Of a DNA stretch of 64,000 nucleotides, positions 17,759-25,979 are shown piece after piece. The DNA comes from Metabacillus flavus (GTDB lineage Bacteria; Bacillota; Bacilli; Bacillales; Bacillaceae). The position numbers and the translations under genes are program-made. The notes beneath the pieces are model-generated. The model was not told the origin of the DNA. It saw only the letters and a program-made list of their open reading frames with translations, and searched no databases. The DNA is taken from the NCBI RefSeq assembly GCF_018283675.1, contig NZ_JAGVRK010000001.1, forward strand, positions 558,001-622,000, read 5' to 3'. Position 1 is the first letter of the stretch. Each line of letters starts with the position of its first letter.

Positions 17759-19258
17759 CTACAAGTACCTCCGGCCCAACGCTCGCATAATTGATCGATA
17801 CACATGATACCCGCTCACTGATACTCCTGCTGTTCCTGCTCCCGGAAAGATGCTGTCGCCGCAAACCCATAGTCCTTTAACACCTGTCCGGTGGGATAGA
17901 CTGTTGAACAGAGCGTGATTGAGGGTTTGGGGGAGGCCGCCGACCATGCCGTCCTTGCGTTTGGTGAATCGTTCCCATGCTTTGGGGGCGCCGAGTTCTT
18001 CTTTTACGATGCCTTTCCCGATTAGCGGGAGGGCTTTTTTTACGCCATCGATCATCTTGCTGCGGAGCTGCTCCTTATAGGCGTCGTATTTTTCCTTTGT
18101 ATCCCACAAGGCCAAATCAGTGTGGGTGCTGACGTTCAGGGTGCGGTAGCCTTCGGGTGCGCGGAGCCGGTCTTCTTTGGAAGAAAGAGAGAGAAAGAGA
18201 TGGGCTCCTTCTGCCATCTGTCCGTGTTCGTCGGTTAGGACCTGCTGGAAGAGCGGTGTTCCGTTTGGTATGATGTCCTCCTTTACCGCCAAGTACAGTG
18301 TCATCGTCCCCCATTGCCGGTCCTGTGCTTTTTTCTCATAGCGGCGGCCGATTTTCTTTTTAAGAGGTCCGTCCAGGAGATCCAGCAAATTTTGTACAGG
18401 CACGGTGGAAATGAAGTGAGGGGCAGTCCATTTTTCCCCTTTTTGATCCGTGGCTATGAACTGTCCGTCTTCACTTTGAGTAACCGACTGGATCCAAGTG
18501 CGTTTTTCCAAAATGGCTCCGGAGTTCTTCGCTGCGGAACTCAACACCTCAGCGAGCTGGTTCAATCCTCCCTCTACATAAAAAGCTCCTTCATGGTAAA
18601 TCGTCAGGGCGTAGGCTCCCATGATGGCTGAGCAATTTGCGGTATCGGTTTGCATAGAGTCGATTAGCTGTGCGTCCAGGAGGTGGACAAACCCGATTAC
18701 TTCATTGAGTTTGTGTTTTTTTAAGAGATCTCCCACGGTTTTGTAAAAGTAGGGAAGGACGTTAACACTGCTTGGTTTAAGTGAAAACAGCAAATCTCCA
18801 ATATCCTTCAAGGAAGCAGGGGGCAATACCGGAAGTGTCCCGAGCAGCTTTTTTACCTCTGAACCGATTTTCCAGATTTCCTGATAAAAAGAATGGATTC
18901 GTCCGGAAGCTTCCGGGAATGCGGTCCTTAATTCCTCAAGGTGACGTACGCGGTCCTGCTTGTACTCGAGGTACCTGTCAGGAGTATGAATTCCCATTAC
19001 AGTCTCGAGCGGCTGTGCGTTCGGGAAGGAGATTCCGAGTTTTTCAAACAGGCGGTGATGGATGCCGCCTTGTTCAAATCCCATTCCGAGTGTTGCTCCG
19101 GCAGGAAAGAGAAAGGGTCCGCGCTGAAATTTCCCGGCACATCCTCCCCATTCATTGGAGGCTTCCGCCACGGTAACTTCAAGTCCTCTTTCTGCTAAAA
19201 AGGCGGCTGCGGTCAAGCCGCTTATGCCTCCGCCTGCAATTAGTACGTCACATTTCAT
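17759..19258 (-). CDS. Phytoene-desaturase-type FAD oxidoreductase
   Basis: 499 residues with an N-terminal dinucleotide-binding motif CDVLIAGGGISGLTAAAFLAERG and ...TVAEASNEWGGCAGKF, typical of the CrtI/CrtN and retinol-saturase group. The C-terminal FAD segment KGLWVCGDSIFPGAGTAGVSVSGYH is also present. These enzymes desaturate, oxidise or isomerise carotenoids or similar polyenes. No carotenoid genes adjoin it, so the substrate is unknown. The stop codon lies 13 nt from array B. Confidence 0.88.
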   Translation of the reverse strand: MKCDVLIAGGGISGLTAAAFLAERGLEVTVAEASNEWGGCAGKFQRGPFLFPAGATLGMGFEQGGIHHRLFEKLGISFPNAQPLETVMGIHTPDRYLEYKQDRVRHLEELRTAFPEASGRIHSFYQEIWKIGSEVKKLLGTLPVLPPASLKDIGDLLFSLKPSSVNVLPYFYKTVGDLLKKHKLNEVIGFVHLLDAQLIDSMQTDTANCSAIMGAYALTIYHEGAFYVEGGLNQLAEVLSSAAKNSGAILEKRTWIQSVTQSEDGQFIATDQKGEKWTAPHFISTVPVQNLLDLLDGPLKKKIGRRYEKKAQDRQWGTMTLYLAVKEDIIPNGTPLFQQVLTDEHGQMAEGAHLFLSLSSKEDRLRAPEGYRTLNVSTHTDLALWDTKEKYDAYKEQLRSKMIDGVKKALPLIGKGIVKEELGAPKAWERFTKRKDGMVGGLPQTLNHALFNSLSHRTGVKGLWVCGDSIFPGAGTAGVSVSGYHVYRSIMRALGRRYL

Positions 19259-19440
19259 TGCGTCCGCCTCCGTTCAATCATCATACTTGCATTTTAGGTG
19301 GCTTCGCGCACTTAATCCACTATCCGCTCTCTTGGAAACTTATGAAAAATTAACAAGGACTCACATTTGGATTAACAATCCTCACATATAATTCAGTTGG
19401 TTAATAAGATATAAAAATTGTTTGAAAAGAGGGTGGGGGC

Positions 19441-20379
19441 ATGGTGTGGATTGCTGTTTCGTCAGCTTTTTTCGTCCTGTGCTTAGCCGCGGTTTCGATT
19501 CCGTTTTATTTTAGCAACCTTATCATTTTCCCCCGCAAAGTGGAATATCATGAAACCTTTGCAATGGGAGTTAAAAGCGGAGAAATTAATGCGGTTCACT
19601 TTGAACAGATCGTGAAGGAAGAGCTGTTTATCGATTCAAAGCATGGATATCAAATCCACGGGATGTTTTTTCCTGTAGAGAATAGCAAGAAAGCGGTGAT
19701 CATTGCACACGGTATTACCTGGTCTCTGTTTGGCAGCTTCAAATATGTCGAGATGTTTCATAAACGGGGATATCACGTGCTTTTATGCGATCACCGCTAT
19801 CATGGCTTAAGCGGCGGAAATCATACGTCCTTCGGATTTTTTGAGAAGGATGATCTATGTGCATGGGTGGACTATCTCTATGAAAAGATTGGGAGCCATG
19901 CGTTTATCGGCCTGCTTGGTGAATCTCTTGGCGCCGCATCTTCCCTGCAGTATATAAAAGAGGACAGCCGGGTCGGGTTCTGTATTGCTGATTGCCCGTT
20001 CAGCGATCTGACTGCGCTTATGCGGCTCCGGCTTGCCCTGGATTTTAAAATCCGTTTTTCACCGCTCATTCTTTTAACGAGTTTTGTCACGAAGATTCGT
20101 TACGGCTGGGGATTTCGTGAGATTTCTCCGATTCGTGAGCTTGAGCAGGTGGAGACACCAATTCTCTTCATTCATGGAAAAGAAGACCGGTTCATCCCGC
20201 TTCAAATGTCGCTTGATCTTTTCAGGAAAAAAAAGAGGGGGAAAAAACATTTGTACCTGGTTCCAAAAGCCGGCCATGCCCAAGCATTTTTAACGGACCG
20301 AAAAAAGTATGAAGAACGGGTTTTTCATTTTTTAAAGGAAATTGAAATCATGCATTTAAAAAGGGATCCAGCTCAATAA
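19441..20379 (+). CDS. Membrane-anchored alpha/beta hydrolase
   Basis: 312 residues with an N-terminal membrane helix (residues 2-25) and an alpha/beta-hydrolase domain facing outward or held at the membrane. The nucleophile elbow is GLLGESLGAASS (serine in GESLG), the acid lies in HGKEDRFIP and the histidine in KAGHAQAF. It resembles the YqkD group of Bacillus; the substrate is unknown. ATG 19441 follows AGAGGGTGGGGGC. Confidence 0.85.
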   Translation: MVWIAVSSAFFVLCLAAVSIPFYFSNLIIFPRKVEYHETFAMGVKSGEINAVHFEQIVKEELFIDSKHGYQIHGMFFPVENSKKAVIIAHGITWSLFGSFKYVEMFHKRGYHVLLCDHRYHGLSGGNHTSFGFFEKDDLCAWVDYLYEKIGSHAFIGLLGESLGAASSLQYIKEDSRVGFCIADCPFSDLTALMRLRLALDFKIRFSPLILLTSFVTKIRYGWGFREISPIRELEQVETPILFIHGKEDRFIPLQMSLDLFRKKKRGKKHLYLVPKAGHAQAFLTDRKKYEERVFHFLKEIEIMHLKRDPAQ

Positions 20380-20520
20380 TTTTCCGATGCTTAAAAATGT
20401 AAACGTATACAAATAGCGGGCCGAATTATATCAATCCTCGTTTGTGCAGGGTTTGAATAGAACTTAATCAGGACGAGGAGATTTTTCTATGTATGATATA
20501 GGGATCGGTCTTTTAATTTA

Positions 20521-20701
20521 GGCTCTGTTAAAGTCTAATGTTGATTTTTAACACCTGTTGATTGGAGTGGAAGAGACTCCTGCGGGAGCAGCGGGACAGG
20601 TGAGACCCCGCATGCGCAAAGCGGCGAGGAGGCTCAAGCAGCCCGCCCCGCGGAAAGCAAGCGCCTGCTAACTGCAATCAACAACCAAGTTTAACAGAGC
20701 C
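20521..20701 (+). mobile_element. MITE-like element, copy 1, with 8 bp target duplication
   Basis: 181 bp GC-rich element with terminal inverted repeats GGCTCTGTTAAA/TTTAACAGAGCC and no coding capacity. It is flanked by the direct repeat TTAATTTA (20513-20520 and 20702-20709). Its inside holds GAGACTCCTGCGGGAGCAGC and CCCGCCCCGCGGAAAGC, the type of GC-rich intergenic repeat I recall from many Bacillus genomes. Mobilising transposase is not in this window. Confidence 0.85.
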
Positions 20702-20709
20702 TTAATTTA

Positions 20710-21100
20710 AGGATGGCGGGCATGCTTGAAGAGGTCAGGCCTCCGGGAATGTTGATTGAAGGAACGGATTTGCAGGTTCCCTTTCTCGCTGTTTTGGTCA
20801 CCTTTTGGAATCCAATGAGCCCGTATACGTTTCTAAATTAAGGATGAATATCATCTGGGAGGATGAAGAACGGTTTAAGATGCATGATGATTGGCGAATC
20901 GCATTTAAGGAAGGACGAGAGGGAAAATCACCTTTTTTTTGACGAATATTGCCCATTTCTATGGAACAGGGGCCACCAATCTCGGTCATTCCGTTTACCG
21001 CGATAAAAAAATCATCAGCCGCATTCTTGGGGAGGAAAGGTACAAGCCTCCTTCTGCACAGCCAATATTCCAGCAGTTTATGCCGGATGGCACATCTTAA
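20710..21100 (+). pseudogene. Decayed coding sequence of unknown family
   Basis: Fragments in shifted frames: NEPVYVSKLRMNIIWEDEER followed by FKMHDDWRIAFKEGREGKSP, ending at TGA 20941 after a T-run of eight. The next codons in another frame continue plausibly as TNIAHFYGTGATNLGHSVYR and KPPSAQPIFQQFMPDGTS, ending near 21100. The upstream part is in a third frame, and the MITE sits just ahead. I do not recognise the family. The poly-T tract near 20933-20940 is the likely slippage site. Confidence 0.5.
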
Positions 21101-21101
21101 T

Positions 21102-21126
21102 GTTTGGCTGCAGGTGAAAAGGGTAA
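21102..21126 (+). promoter_or_regulatory. SigB-type promoter of yfkM
   Basis: GTTTGG (21102-21107), 13 bp, GGGTAA (21121-21126) fits the general-stress sigma-B pattern GTTTAA-N12-14-GGGTAT. It lies 49 nt before the yfkM start. YfkM (general stress protein 18) is sigma-B dependent in B. subtilis. Confidence 0.75.
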
Positions 21127-21174
21127 ATTTACTATAGAGCATAATCACTATGAAAACTTTGGAGGTTTTTATCA

Positions 21175-21690
21175 ATGGGTAAAAAAGTTGCTGTATTACT
21201 GACAAATGATTTTGAAGATGTAGAGTACACAGATCCTGCGAAAGCCTTTAAAGAGGCAGGACATGAATTAACCGTTATCGAAATGGAAAAAGGAAAAACG
21301 CTTAAAGGGAAACAGGGAGAGGCGACTGTGACATCGGATGCATCCATCGACGACGTGAAGCCTGAAGACTTCGATGCATTGCTTCTGCCGGGAGGATTCT
21401 CTCCGGACCAGCTTCGTGCGGATGACCGTTTCGTTCAATTCTCCAAATCGTTTATGGACGATAAAAAACCGGTGTTTGCGATTTGCCACGGACCGCAGCT
21501 TCTAATCACAGCAAAATCGCTGGAAGGACGCGATGCCACAGGCTTCAAATCCATTCGAGTGGATATGGAGTACGCAGGAGTAAACTTCCATGACAAGGAA
21601 GTAGTTGTATGCGGCAATCAATTGGTAACTAGCCGTACACCTGATGATCTCCCTGCATTCAATCGCGAGGCATTGAACCTTTTAAAATAA
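21175..21690 (+). CDS. yfkM: General stress protein 18, DJ-1/PfpI family
   Basis: 171 residues of the DJ-1/PfpI superfamily, members of which act as chaperones, deglycases or peptidases after stress. The reactive cysteine lies in the elbow FAICHGPQLL (residue ~105), with the supporting glutamate early (FEDVEYTDP). LLLPGGFSPDQLR is the oxyanion segment. The length equals B. subtilis YfkM, which sits in the same neighbourhood. AGGAGG-like TGGAGG precedes ATG 21175. Confidence 0.92.
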   Translation: MGKKVAVLLTNDFEDVEYTDPAKAFKEAGHELTVIEMEKGKTLKGKQGEATVTSDASIDDVKPEDFDALLLPGGFSPDQLRADDRFVQFSKSFMDDKKPVFAICHGPQLLITAKSLEGRDATGFKSIRVDMEYAGVNFHDKEVVVCGNQLVTSRTPDDLPAFNREALNLLK

Positions 21691-21770
21691 GCCTTGTTGA
21701 GCTTGACAGAAAATTATCGCTGAAGGAGTTCAAATAGAGCGGATTCTTTCTGATCGCTGAATGAACAAAT

Positions 21771-21809
21771 AAAAAGGCTTCCCGTTATTAACCGGGAAGC
21801 CTATTTTTG
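21771..21809. terminator. Bidirectional terminator between yfkM and the small membrane gene
   Basis: Stem AGGCTTCCCG/CGGGAAGCCT (10 bp) with A/T runs on both sides. It overlaps the stop codon of the minus-strand gene. Confidence 0.88.
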
Positions 21810-21968
21810 TGCATCCGTTTCTTTTTCATCCGCCTCATCGGCAAGTGGGTCGATGTGCTCGGAATCTTCAGGACGGATACCGGTTTTTAGGGCAAAAAAG
21901 ATAAAGAAAATAGCGGCTATGAGAAACAAAAACAGGGCAGCTGTCAGAAGCCACCAGCTTGTAATCAT
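21801..21968 (-). CDS. Small single-span membrane protein
   Basis: 55 residues: one hydrophobic helix (WWLLTAALFLFLIAAIFFIFF) followed by an acidic tail (PEDSEHIDPLADEADEKE). The start at ATG 21968 is chosen because AAAGGGGG lies 8-9 nt upstream; a longer frame to 22022 has no such signal. Not recognised; it lies 58 nt downstream of yfkK on the same strand and may be cotranscribed with it. Confidence 0.7.
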   Translation of the reverse strand: MITSWWLLTAALFLFLIAAIFFIFFALKTGIRPEDSEHIDPLADEADEKETDAQK

Positions 21969-22026
21969 CACCAATTCCCCCTTTGCCCTACTTATATGCA
22001 GGAAAAGAGTAGGTGATGCCAAAAGC

Positions 22027-22248
22027 CTATTTTTTCAGCTTGCCAAGCTCCTCAGTAATGGACTGCATTTCACTTGGGCTGAAGTTGTCTTTTTTCATTA
22101 CATATTCATATAGCTCTTTCAGTTCTTCATACATTTCCCCGTCAAAGTGGTCGGGCTTGATTGCGCCAATGTTGATCATTCTTAATTTTGTTGTTATTTG
22201 ATCGATCATATATTGTACATTTTCCGTTGATTTTTCAGTTAAATTCAA
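22027..22248 (-). CDS. yfkK: DUF1128 family protein YfkK
   Basis: 73 residues, all helical and charged, no signal or membrane segment. The pattern TENVQYMIDQITTKLRMIN and FSPSEMQSITEELGKL is that of the DUF1128 family, a conserved small protein of Bacilli with unknown role. B. subtilis has yfkK at the same map position next to yfkJ. Confidence 0.88.
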   Translation of the reverse strand: MNLTEKSTENVQYMIDQITTKLRMINIGAIKPDHFDGEMYEELKELYEYVMKKDNFSPSEMQSITEELGKLKK

Positions 22249-22358
22249 AGGTCTCTTCCTTTCTGGTTCACAGTTTTTCTTATTGTACCATGTGAGAAGG
22301 AAAAAGGAGATGGCTTGTCAAAATTTTAAAGAAGCTTATTATAGCGAGGAGAATCATA

Positions 22359-22799
22359 ATGAAGATATCAAAAGCCTCTATAAAGGATGCAGCCGCAATA
22401 GCCACCCTGTTCAACGCCTACCGGATGTTCTACAGCCAGCCATCCGATTTGGAAGGGGCCTTCCAATTTCTAAAGGATCGGCTTGAAAAAGAGGAGTCGG
22501 TTATTTATTTAGCGGAAGATGACCATGGTGCGGCTGGTTTTGTTCAGCTGTATCCGTCCTTCACATCTGTTGGAATGAGAAGAATATGGATATTAAATGA
22601 TTTGTACGTGGCGGAGCACGCCCGCAGTAAGGGAGTTGGGCAGAAGCTGATTGATCACGCAGTCGAGCTGTGCCGCGAGACTGGTGCCAAGGCAATGAAC
22701 CTTGAGACCGCGGTTACGAATAGGAGCGCGCAAAGGCTGTATGAAAAAAATTCTTTCGTTAAGACAGAGGATTGTTTTTTCTATTCGTTAAAGATTTAA
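22359..22799 (+). CDS. GNAT-family N-acetyltransferase
   Basis: 146-residue single GNAT domain: beta-strand 4 ILNDLYVAEHARSKGVGQKL carries the acetyl-CoA loop (R-S-K-G-V-G), and AMNLETAVTNRSAQRLYEKN is the C-terminal motif. It transfers an acetyl group from acetyl-CoA to an unknown amine. AGCGAGGAG precedes ATG 22359. Confidence 0.88.
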   Translation: MKISKASIKDAAAIATLFNAYRMFYSQPSDLEGAFQFLKDRLEKEESVIYLAEDDHGAAGFVQLYPSFTSVGMRRIWILNDLYVAEHARSKGVGQKLIDHAVELCRETGAKAMNLETAVTNRSAQRLYEKNSFVKTEDCFFYSLKI

Positions 22800-22874
22800 C
22801 AGTAAAATTGGATTCTTTCTAAAAGTTGAGGTAAAGTTTTGAGTAGCGAAATACTTTGTAAAGGAGGCTGCTCA

Positions 22875-23348
22875 TTGATACATGTTCTGTTTGTTTGCCT
22901 GGGGAACATTTGCCGTTCGCCAATGGCGGAGGCTGTGTTCAGAGGGCTGGTAAAGGAAGAAGGACTGGAAAGTAAAATATCGGTGGACTCAGCCGGTACA
23001 GGAGACTGGCATATCGGAAAGGCGCCGCACGAAGGAACGCAGGAAATCCTGAATCGGAATTCTATCTCTTTTGATGGGATGGCAGCGAGACAAGTGGTAA
23101 AAGAGGATTTATCCAAGTTTGATTACATCATCTGCATGGATGCCGAAAACCTGGGGAATGTACGCAGAATGGCAGGATATGATCAGACCGGACATATTGG
23201 CCGCTTGCTTGATTATGTAGAGGATGCGGAAGTGCTGGATGTACCGGATCCTTATTTTACAGGGAATTTTGATGAAGTGTATGAGCTTGTTGGAAAAGGC
23301 TGCAGGGGTCTGCTTGAGGAAATCAAGGAGAACAAGAAACTTTCATAA
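22875..23348 (+). CDS. yfkJ: Low-molecular-weight protein tyrosine phosphatase
   Basis: Dephosphorylates protein tyrosine (and possibly arginine) residues. 157 residues: P-loop VCLGNICRSPMAEA with the nucleophile cysteine at ~8, and the general-acid loop VPDPYFTGNFDEVY. TTG 22875 is taken as start because GGAGG lies 7 nt before it and the family begins at the first beta strand; an ATG at 22839 would add twelve unlikely residues. It heads yfkJ-yfkI-yfkH. Confidence 0.93.
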   Translation: MIHVLFVCLGNICRSPMAEAVFRGLVKEEGLESKISVDSAGTGDWHIGKAPHEGTQEILNRNSISFDGMAARQVVKEDLSKFDYIICMDAENLGNVRRMAGYDQTGHIGRLLDYVEDAEVLDVPDPYFTGNFDEVYELVGKGCRGLLEEIKENKKLS

Positions 23349-23367
23349 TAGAAAAGGGGCATGCTAA

Positions 23368-23697
23368 ATGGGAGAGAAGAATATACTTTTGCGTAACGTA
23401 TGTATTGGGGCAGCAGCAGGTTTTGTGTTATCGATGTTTCACAAACCGACTAGGGAATCCATGATTGAAGAGGCGAGGGAAATCAGCGAAAAGGCGAGCT
23501 ATTACTACCATAATCCATCCCTTTTATCTGAGGATCTGAAAGCGAAACTAAACGATGCAAAAGACATGGTTCAAAATGTTACAGATGATTTGCGTTTTGT
23601 GAATGAAAAAGTAAACGAATTGAAGGAAACCACTCCTGTCGTGATTGAAGCGATTAAAGAGGCAAAGGAGCGGATCATTTCCAGTAAAACAGACTGA
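23368..23697 (+). CDS. yfkI: YfkI/YtxH-like protein
   Basis: 109 residues. A short N-terminal hydrophobic stretch (VCIGAAAGFVLSMF) is followed by long amphipathic helices (DAKDMVQNVTDDLRFVNEKV), the YtxH-like layout of small stress proteins. Position between yfkJ and yfkH supports the name; molecular role unknown. AAAAGGGGC precedes ATG 23368. Confidence 0.8.
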   Translation: MGEKNILLRNVCIGAAAGFVLSMFHKPTRESMIEEAREISEKASYYYHNPSLLSEDLKAKLNDAKDMVQNVTDDLRFVNEKVNELKETTPVVIEAIKEAKERIISSKTD

Positions 23698-23711
23698 AGC
23701 AGGTGATTTAT

Positions 23712-24539
23712 GTGAGAGGCAGAAAAAATCCTACAATCATCACTGAACTCATCAGAAGATTCTCAAGGGATGAGGTGGCCGGACTGTCCGCAGAGCTGGC
23801 CTATTTTTTTCTGCTATCCTTATTTCCTTTCATGATCGCCTTAATTACCTTAATTGCGTTTGTCCCGTTGTCAGTTGAAGACTTGCTGAAATTCATCCGG
23901 CAGTACGCCCCTGCTGATACCATTCTGGTGATGGAAAGTGCCTTGTACCAGCTTTTGAATCAGGAAAGCGGGCTGCTTTTTACGTTCGGAATCCTGGCTG
24001 CCATCTGGTCGGCCTCGAACGGAATTGATTCCATCATGAGAGCATTCAATCGGGCGTTTGACGTTAGAGAGAACCGCTCTTACTTAAAATCAAGAGCCAT
24101 TGCGATTCTGCTTGCTGTTGTCATGATGGCGGTCATTGTCATTGCGTTGCTTTTTCCTGTTTTTGGACAAGAAATCGGCTTGTTTATCTTTAAAGCATTT
24201 GGAATACCAGGGCTGTTTTTTACCGTGTGGAATATCATTCGCTGGGTCGTAAGTGCCATTATCATCTTTTTCATTTTTATCCTTCTTCATAAGCTCGCCC
24301 CGAACAAAAAAATGATGTGGAGACAGGCGTTTCCGGGTGCTCTATTTTCAACGGTGGGGTGGATTGGCGTTTCCTATTTGTTCTCAAATTATGTGAGCAA
24401 TTTCGGCAATTACAGTGCCACATACGGGAGCATTGGCGGCATCATCGTTTTCATGATTTGGTTTTACCTTACCGGCATGATCATCATTATGAGCGGCGAA
24501 TTGAATGCCATTTTGGTAAATAGAGACGGGAATAGGTGA
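23712..24539 (+). CDS. yfkH: YihY/BrkB-family membrane protein
   Basis: About 275 residues with six membrane helices and the family motifs AELAYFFLLSLFPFMIALI, ASNGIDSIMRAFNRAFDV and YGSIGGIIVFMIWFYLTGMI. YihY/BrkB proteins were once called ribonuclease BN; actual function is unclear. GTG 23712 is preferred because AGGTG lies 6-8 nt upstream; GTG 23703 is an alternative. It overlaps no neighbour and ends the yfkJIH operon. Confidence 0.88.
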   Translation: MRGRKNPTIITELIRRFSRDEVAGLSAELAYFFLLSLFPFMIALITLIAFVPLSVEDLLKFIRQYAPADTILVMESALYQLLNQESGLLFTFGILAAIWSASNGIDSIMRAFNRAFDVRENRSYLKSRAIAILLAVVMMAVIVIALLFPVFGQEIGLFIFKAFGIPGLFFTVWNIIRWVVSAIIIFFIFILLHKLAPNKKMMWRQAFPGALFSTVGWIGVSYLFSNYVSNFGNYSATYGSIGGIIVFMIWFYLTGMIIIMSGELNAILVNRDGNR

Positions 24540-24607
24540 AGCCCATCATGGCCACCTTATAAGGGAAGCAACCATGCTTCTTCAACCATGCACAGGGGGG
24601 ATTTACA

Positions 24608-24715
24608 ATGGCAAAGCAAACAAAATCAGGCGGAAGCCACACGAAGCAAAACTCCAAAAGCAAGCCGTCCAACAAAACGAGCTCCAGTGCAAACGGCCAG
24701 AATGGTTACCATTAA
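24608..24715 (+). CDS. Short Ser/Lys/Asn-rich protein
   Basis: 35 residues starting MAKQTKSGGSHTKQNSKSK and ending NGQNGYH, very hydrophilic, with an excellent ribosome site AGGGGGG 9 nt before ATG and a terminator directly after. The composition recalls small spore proteins of bacilli, but I cannot match it to a named Ssp family. Confidence 0.6.
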   Translation: MAKQTKSGGSHTKQNSKSKPSNKTSSSANGQNGYH

Positions 24716-24725
24716 ATGCAAGACA

Positions 24726-24758
24726 AGCTGATCCTAAGGGGTCGGCTTTTTTAATTTT
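24726..24758 (+). terminator. Terminator after the 35-residue gene
   Basis: AGCTGATCC/GGGTCGGCT stem (with G-T pairs) and TTTTTTAATTTTTT tail. The MITE remnant begins immediately after it. Confidence 0.75.
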
Positions 24759-24760
24759 TT

Positions 24761-24845
24761 GGCTATGTTGAAGCAGATGCTGATTTTTTAACACCTGAAG
24801 ATTGGACCGGAAAGCGAACGCCTGCAGCGGAAATCAACAGGACCC
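24761..24845 (+). mobile_element. MITE-like element, copy 2, internally deleted
   Basis: Left end GGCTATGTTGAAG...TTTTTAACACCTG matches copy 1. It then jumps from GATTGGA to CGGAAAGCGAACGCCTG, deleting about 80 bp of the GC-rich core. The right terminal repeat is lost, as the element fades after AATCAACAGGACC. Confidence 0.75.
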
Positions 24846-24867
24846 TATTTTTTAGAAAAAAACTCCC

Positions 24868-24897
24868 TTTACATAAAGAGAACAAATGTTCTATAAT
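24868..24897 (+). promoter_or_regulatory. SOS-type promoter with LexA box
   Basis: TTTACA (24868-24873), 18 bp, TATAAT (24892-24897). The spacer ends in GAACAAATGTTC (24880-24891), an exact match to the GAACNNNNGTTC Gram-positive LexA/DinR operator, abutting the -10 box. This is the layout of a LexA-repressed promoter. Confidence 0.8.
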
Positions 24898-25182
24898 AAA
24901 AGAACACATTAAATTTGCAATTTGGGTCTTAAAATATAAATAAAGCGGGTATACGTAGAGTAGAGTTAAAAACAAGGAGCTTGCCGTCAATCCCTATAGG
25001 TCATCATAACGTCGGGTTTTGTGAAAAAAGTTCAGTCTAAGGTAGCTGGACAAGATTGGAATTTAAAAGTATGGTAAGGATAGATGAACAAGCCTGCATT
25101 GCGGGAACGGCATTCCTTGTCAGATCAGCATAGTCTTCCGCTAAATGTCACGGAAATTTGTGAAATGGAGAGGCGATCGATA

Positions 25183-25320
25183 ATGAAAACAGGGACTAGA
25201 TTAAAAAGACTAGAAGCATTCGTTGAAAAGTATAAAAAGCTGGGCATGCGAATTGAAATCGCGAAGTCTCGAACGGAATGGTCGGATGAGACGAAAAGTT
25301 TAGTTGCCTTAAAGCCATAA
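25183..25320 (+). CDS. Small basic protein downstream of the SOS promoter
   Basis: 45 residues (MKTGTRLKRLEAFVEKYKKL...), helical and rich in Lys/Arg, with no membrane segment. ATG 25183 has GGAGAGG 9-10 nt before it. An in-frame ATG at 25084 with AAGGAT upstream would give 78 residues. The terminator overlaps its stop. The LexA-type promoter about 290 nt upstream is the nearest one, hence a possible damage-induced product. Not recognised. Confidence 0.6.
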   Translation: MKTGTRLKRLEAFVEKYKKLGMRIEIAKSRTEWSDETKSLVALKP

Positions 25321-25357
25321 AAAATCACCCTCCAACTGCCGGGTGATTTTTTTTTTT
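25318..25357. terminator. Bidirectional terminator
   Basis: Perfect stem AAAATCACCC/GGGTGATTTT with an eleven-T run; it serves the small plus-strand gene and, less strongly, the convergent 48-residue gene. Confidence 0.9.
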
Positions 25358-25362
25358 GCCTT

Positions 25363-25509
25363 TTATTCGCCCATTTCAATGTTCCGGCTGTAAACGTTCG
25401 AGTAAATATGCTCAACTTCTTCATCCGTCATGTACATAAACATTTCCCGGTCCATTTCTTTCATCGCTGCAATATACTCCACCATGTTTTTCCGTTCTTG
25501 TCTGCTCAT
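25363..25509 (-). CDS. Small BH0509-like protein
   Basis: 48 residues beginning MSRQERKNMVEYIAAMKEM and containing FMYMTDEEVEHIYSNVYSR. This arrangement resembles the BH0509 family of short Bacillus proteins (SRQERKxM at the start, MTDEEL-like motif in the middle), of unknown function. AAGGAG lies 9-10 nt before ATG 25509. Confidence 0.7.
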   Translation of the reverse strand: MSRQERKNMVEYIAAMKEMDREMFMYMTDEEVEHIYSNVYSRNIEMGE

Positions 25510-25661
25510 TATCATCCGCTCCTTTTTTGTTATGATACAGATTATTATTTATATTTGTATTATATAACAGACAATTCAGAATGTTCAACTGTTTTTTTAA
25601 AAAAAGGCATTTTTCTTTGCTCATCGCAGTCTAAGCTGTCCGTATGGAAAGAAAGTTCTAA

Positions 25662-25816
25662 GAGCCTCTTTAATTGGATTTGTTTTAGCTGAATTCCACT
25701 GCAGATTGCTCCCTTTACGCGGGGCGGGCGTTGAGCCTCCGCGGCGCAAGCGCCTGTGGGGTCTCACCTGTCCCGCTGTTCCCGCAGGAGTCTCGCATCT
25801 TCCACTCCATTCAGCC
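25662..25816 (-). mobile_element. MITE-like element, copy 3, eroded ends
   Basis: Reverse-oriented relative of copy 1: GCGGGGCGGGCGTTGAGCC and GGGGTCTCACCTGTCCCGCT are conserved, but both ends have drifted (GAGCCTCTTTAATTGG) and no target duplication can be seen. It lies in a 480 nt gene-free gap that holds nothing else obvious. Confidence 0.75.
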
Positions 25817-25979
25817 TAACTCATACTTTTCGAAGTACTTATGAAAAGCATCAAACCCCCGGGAGGTTAGTACACAATGATGAATTTTATGGCGCAACTA
25901 ATTTGTCCGACCGGCATACTAATTTAGCCGTTCCAGCCTGGAATTTATCGAAACAGGAATTATATCCCGCCAACCTCAT

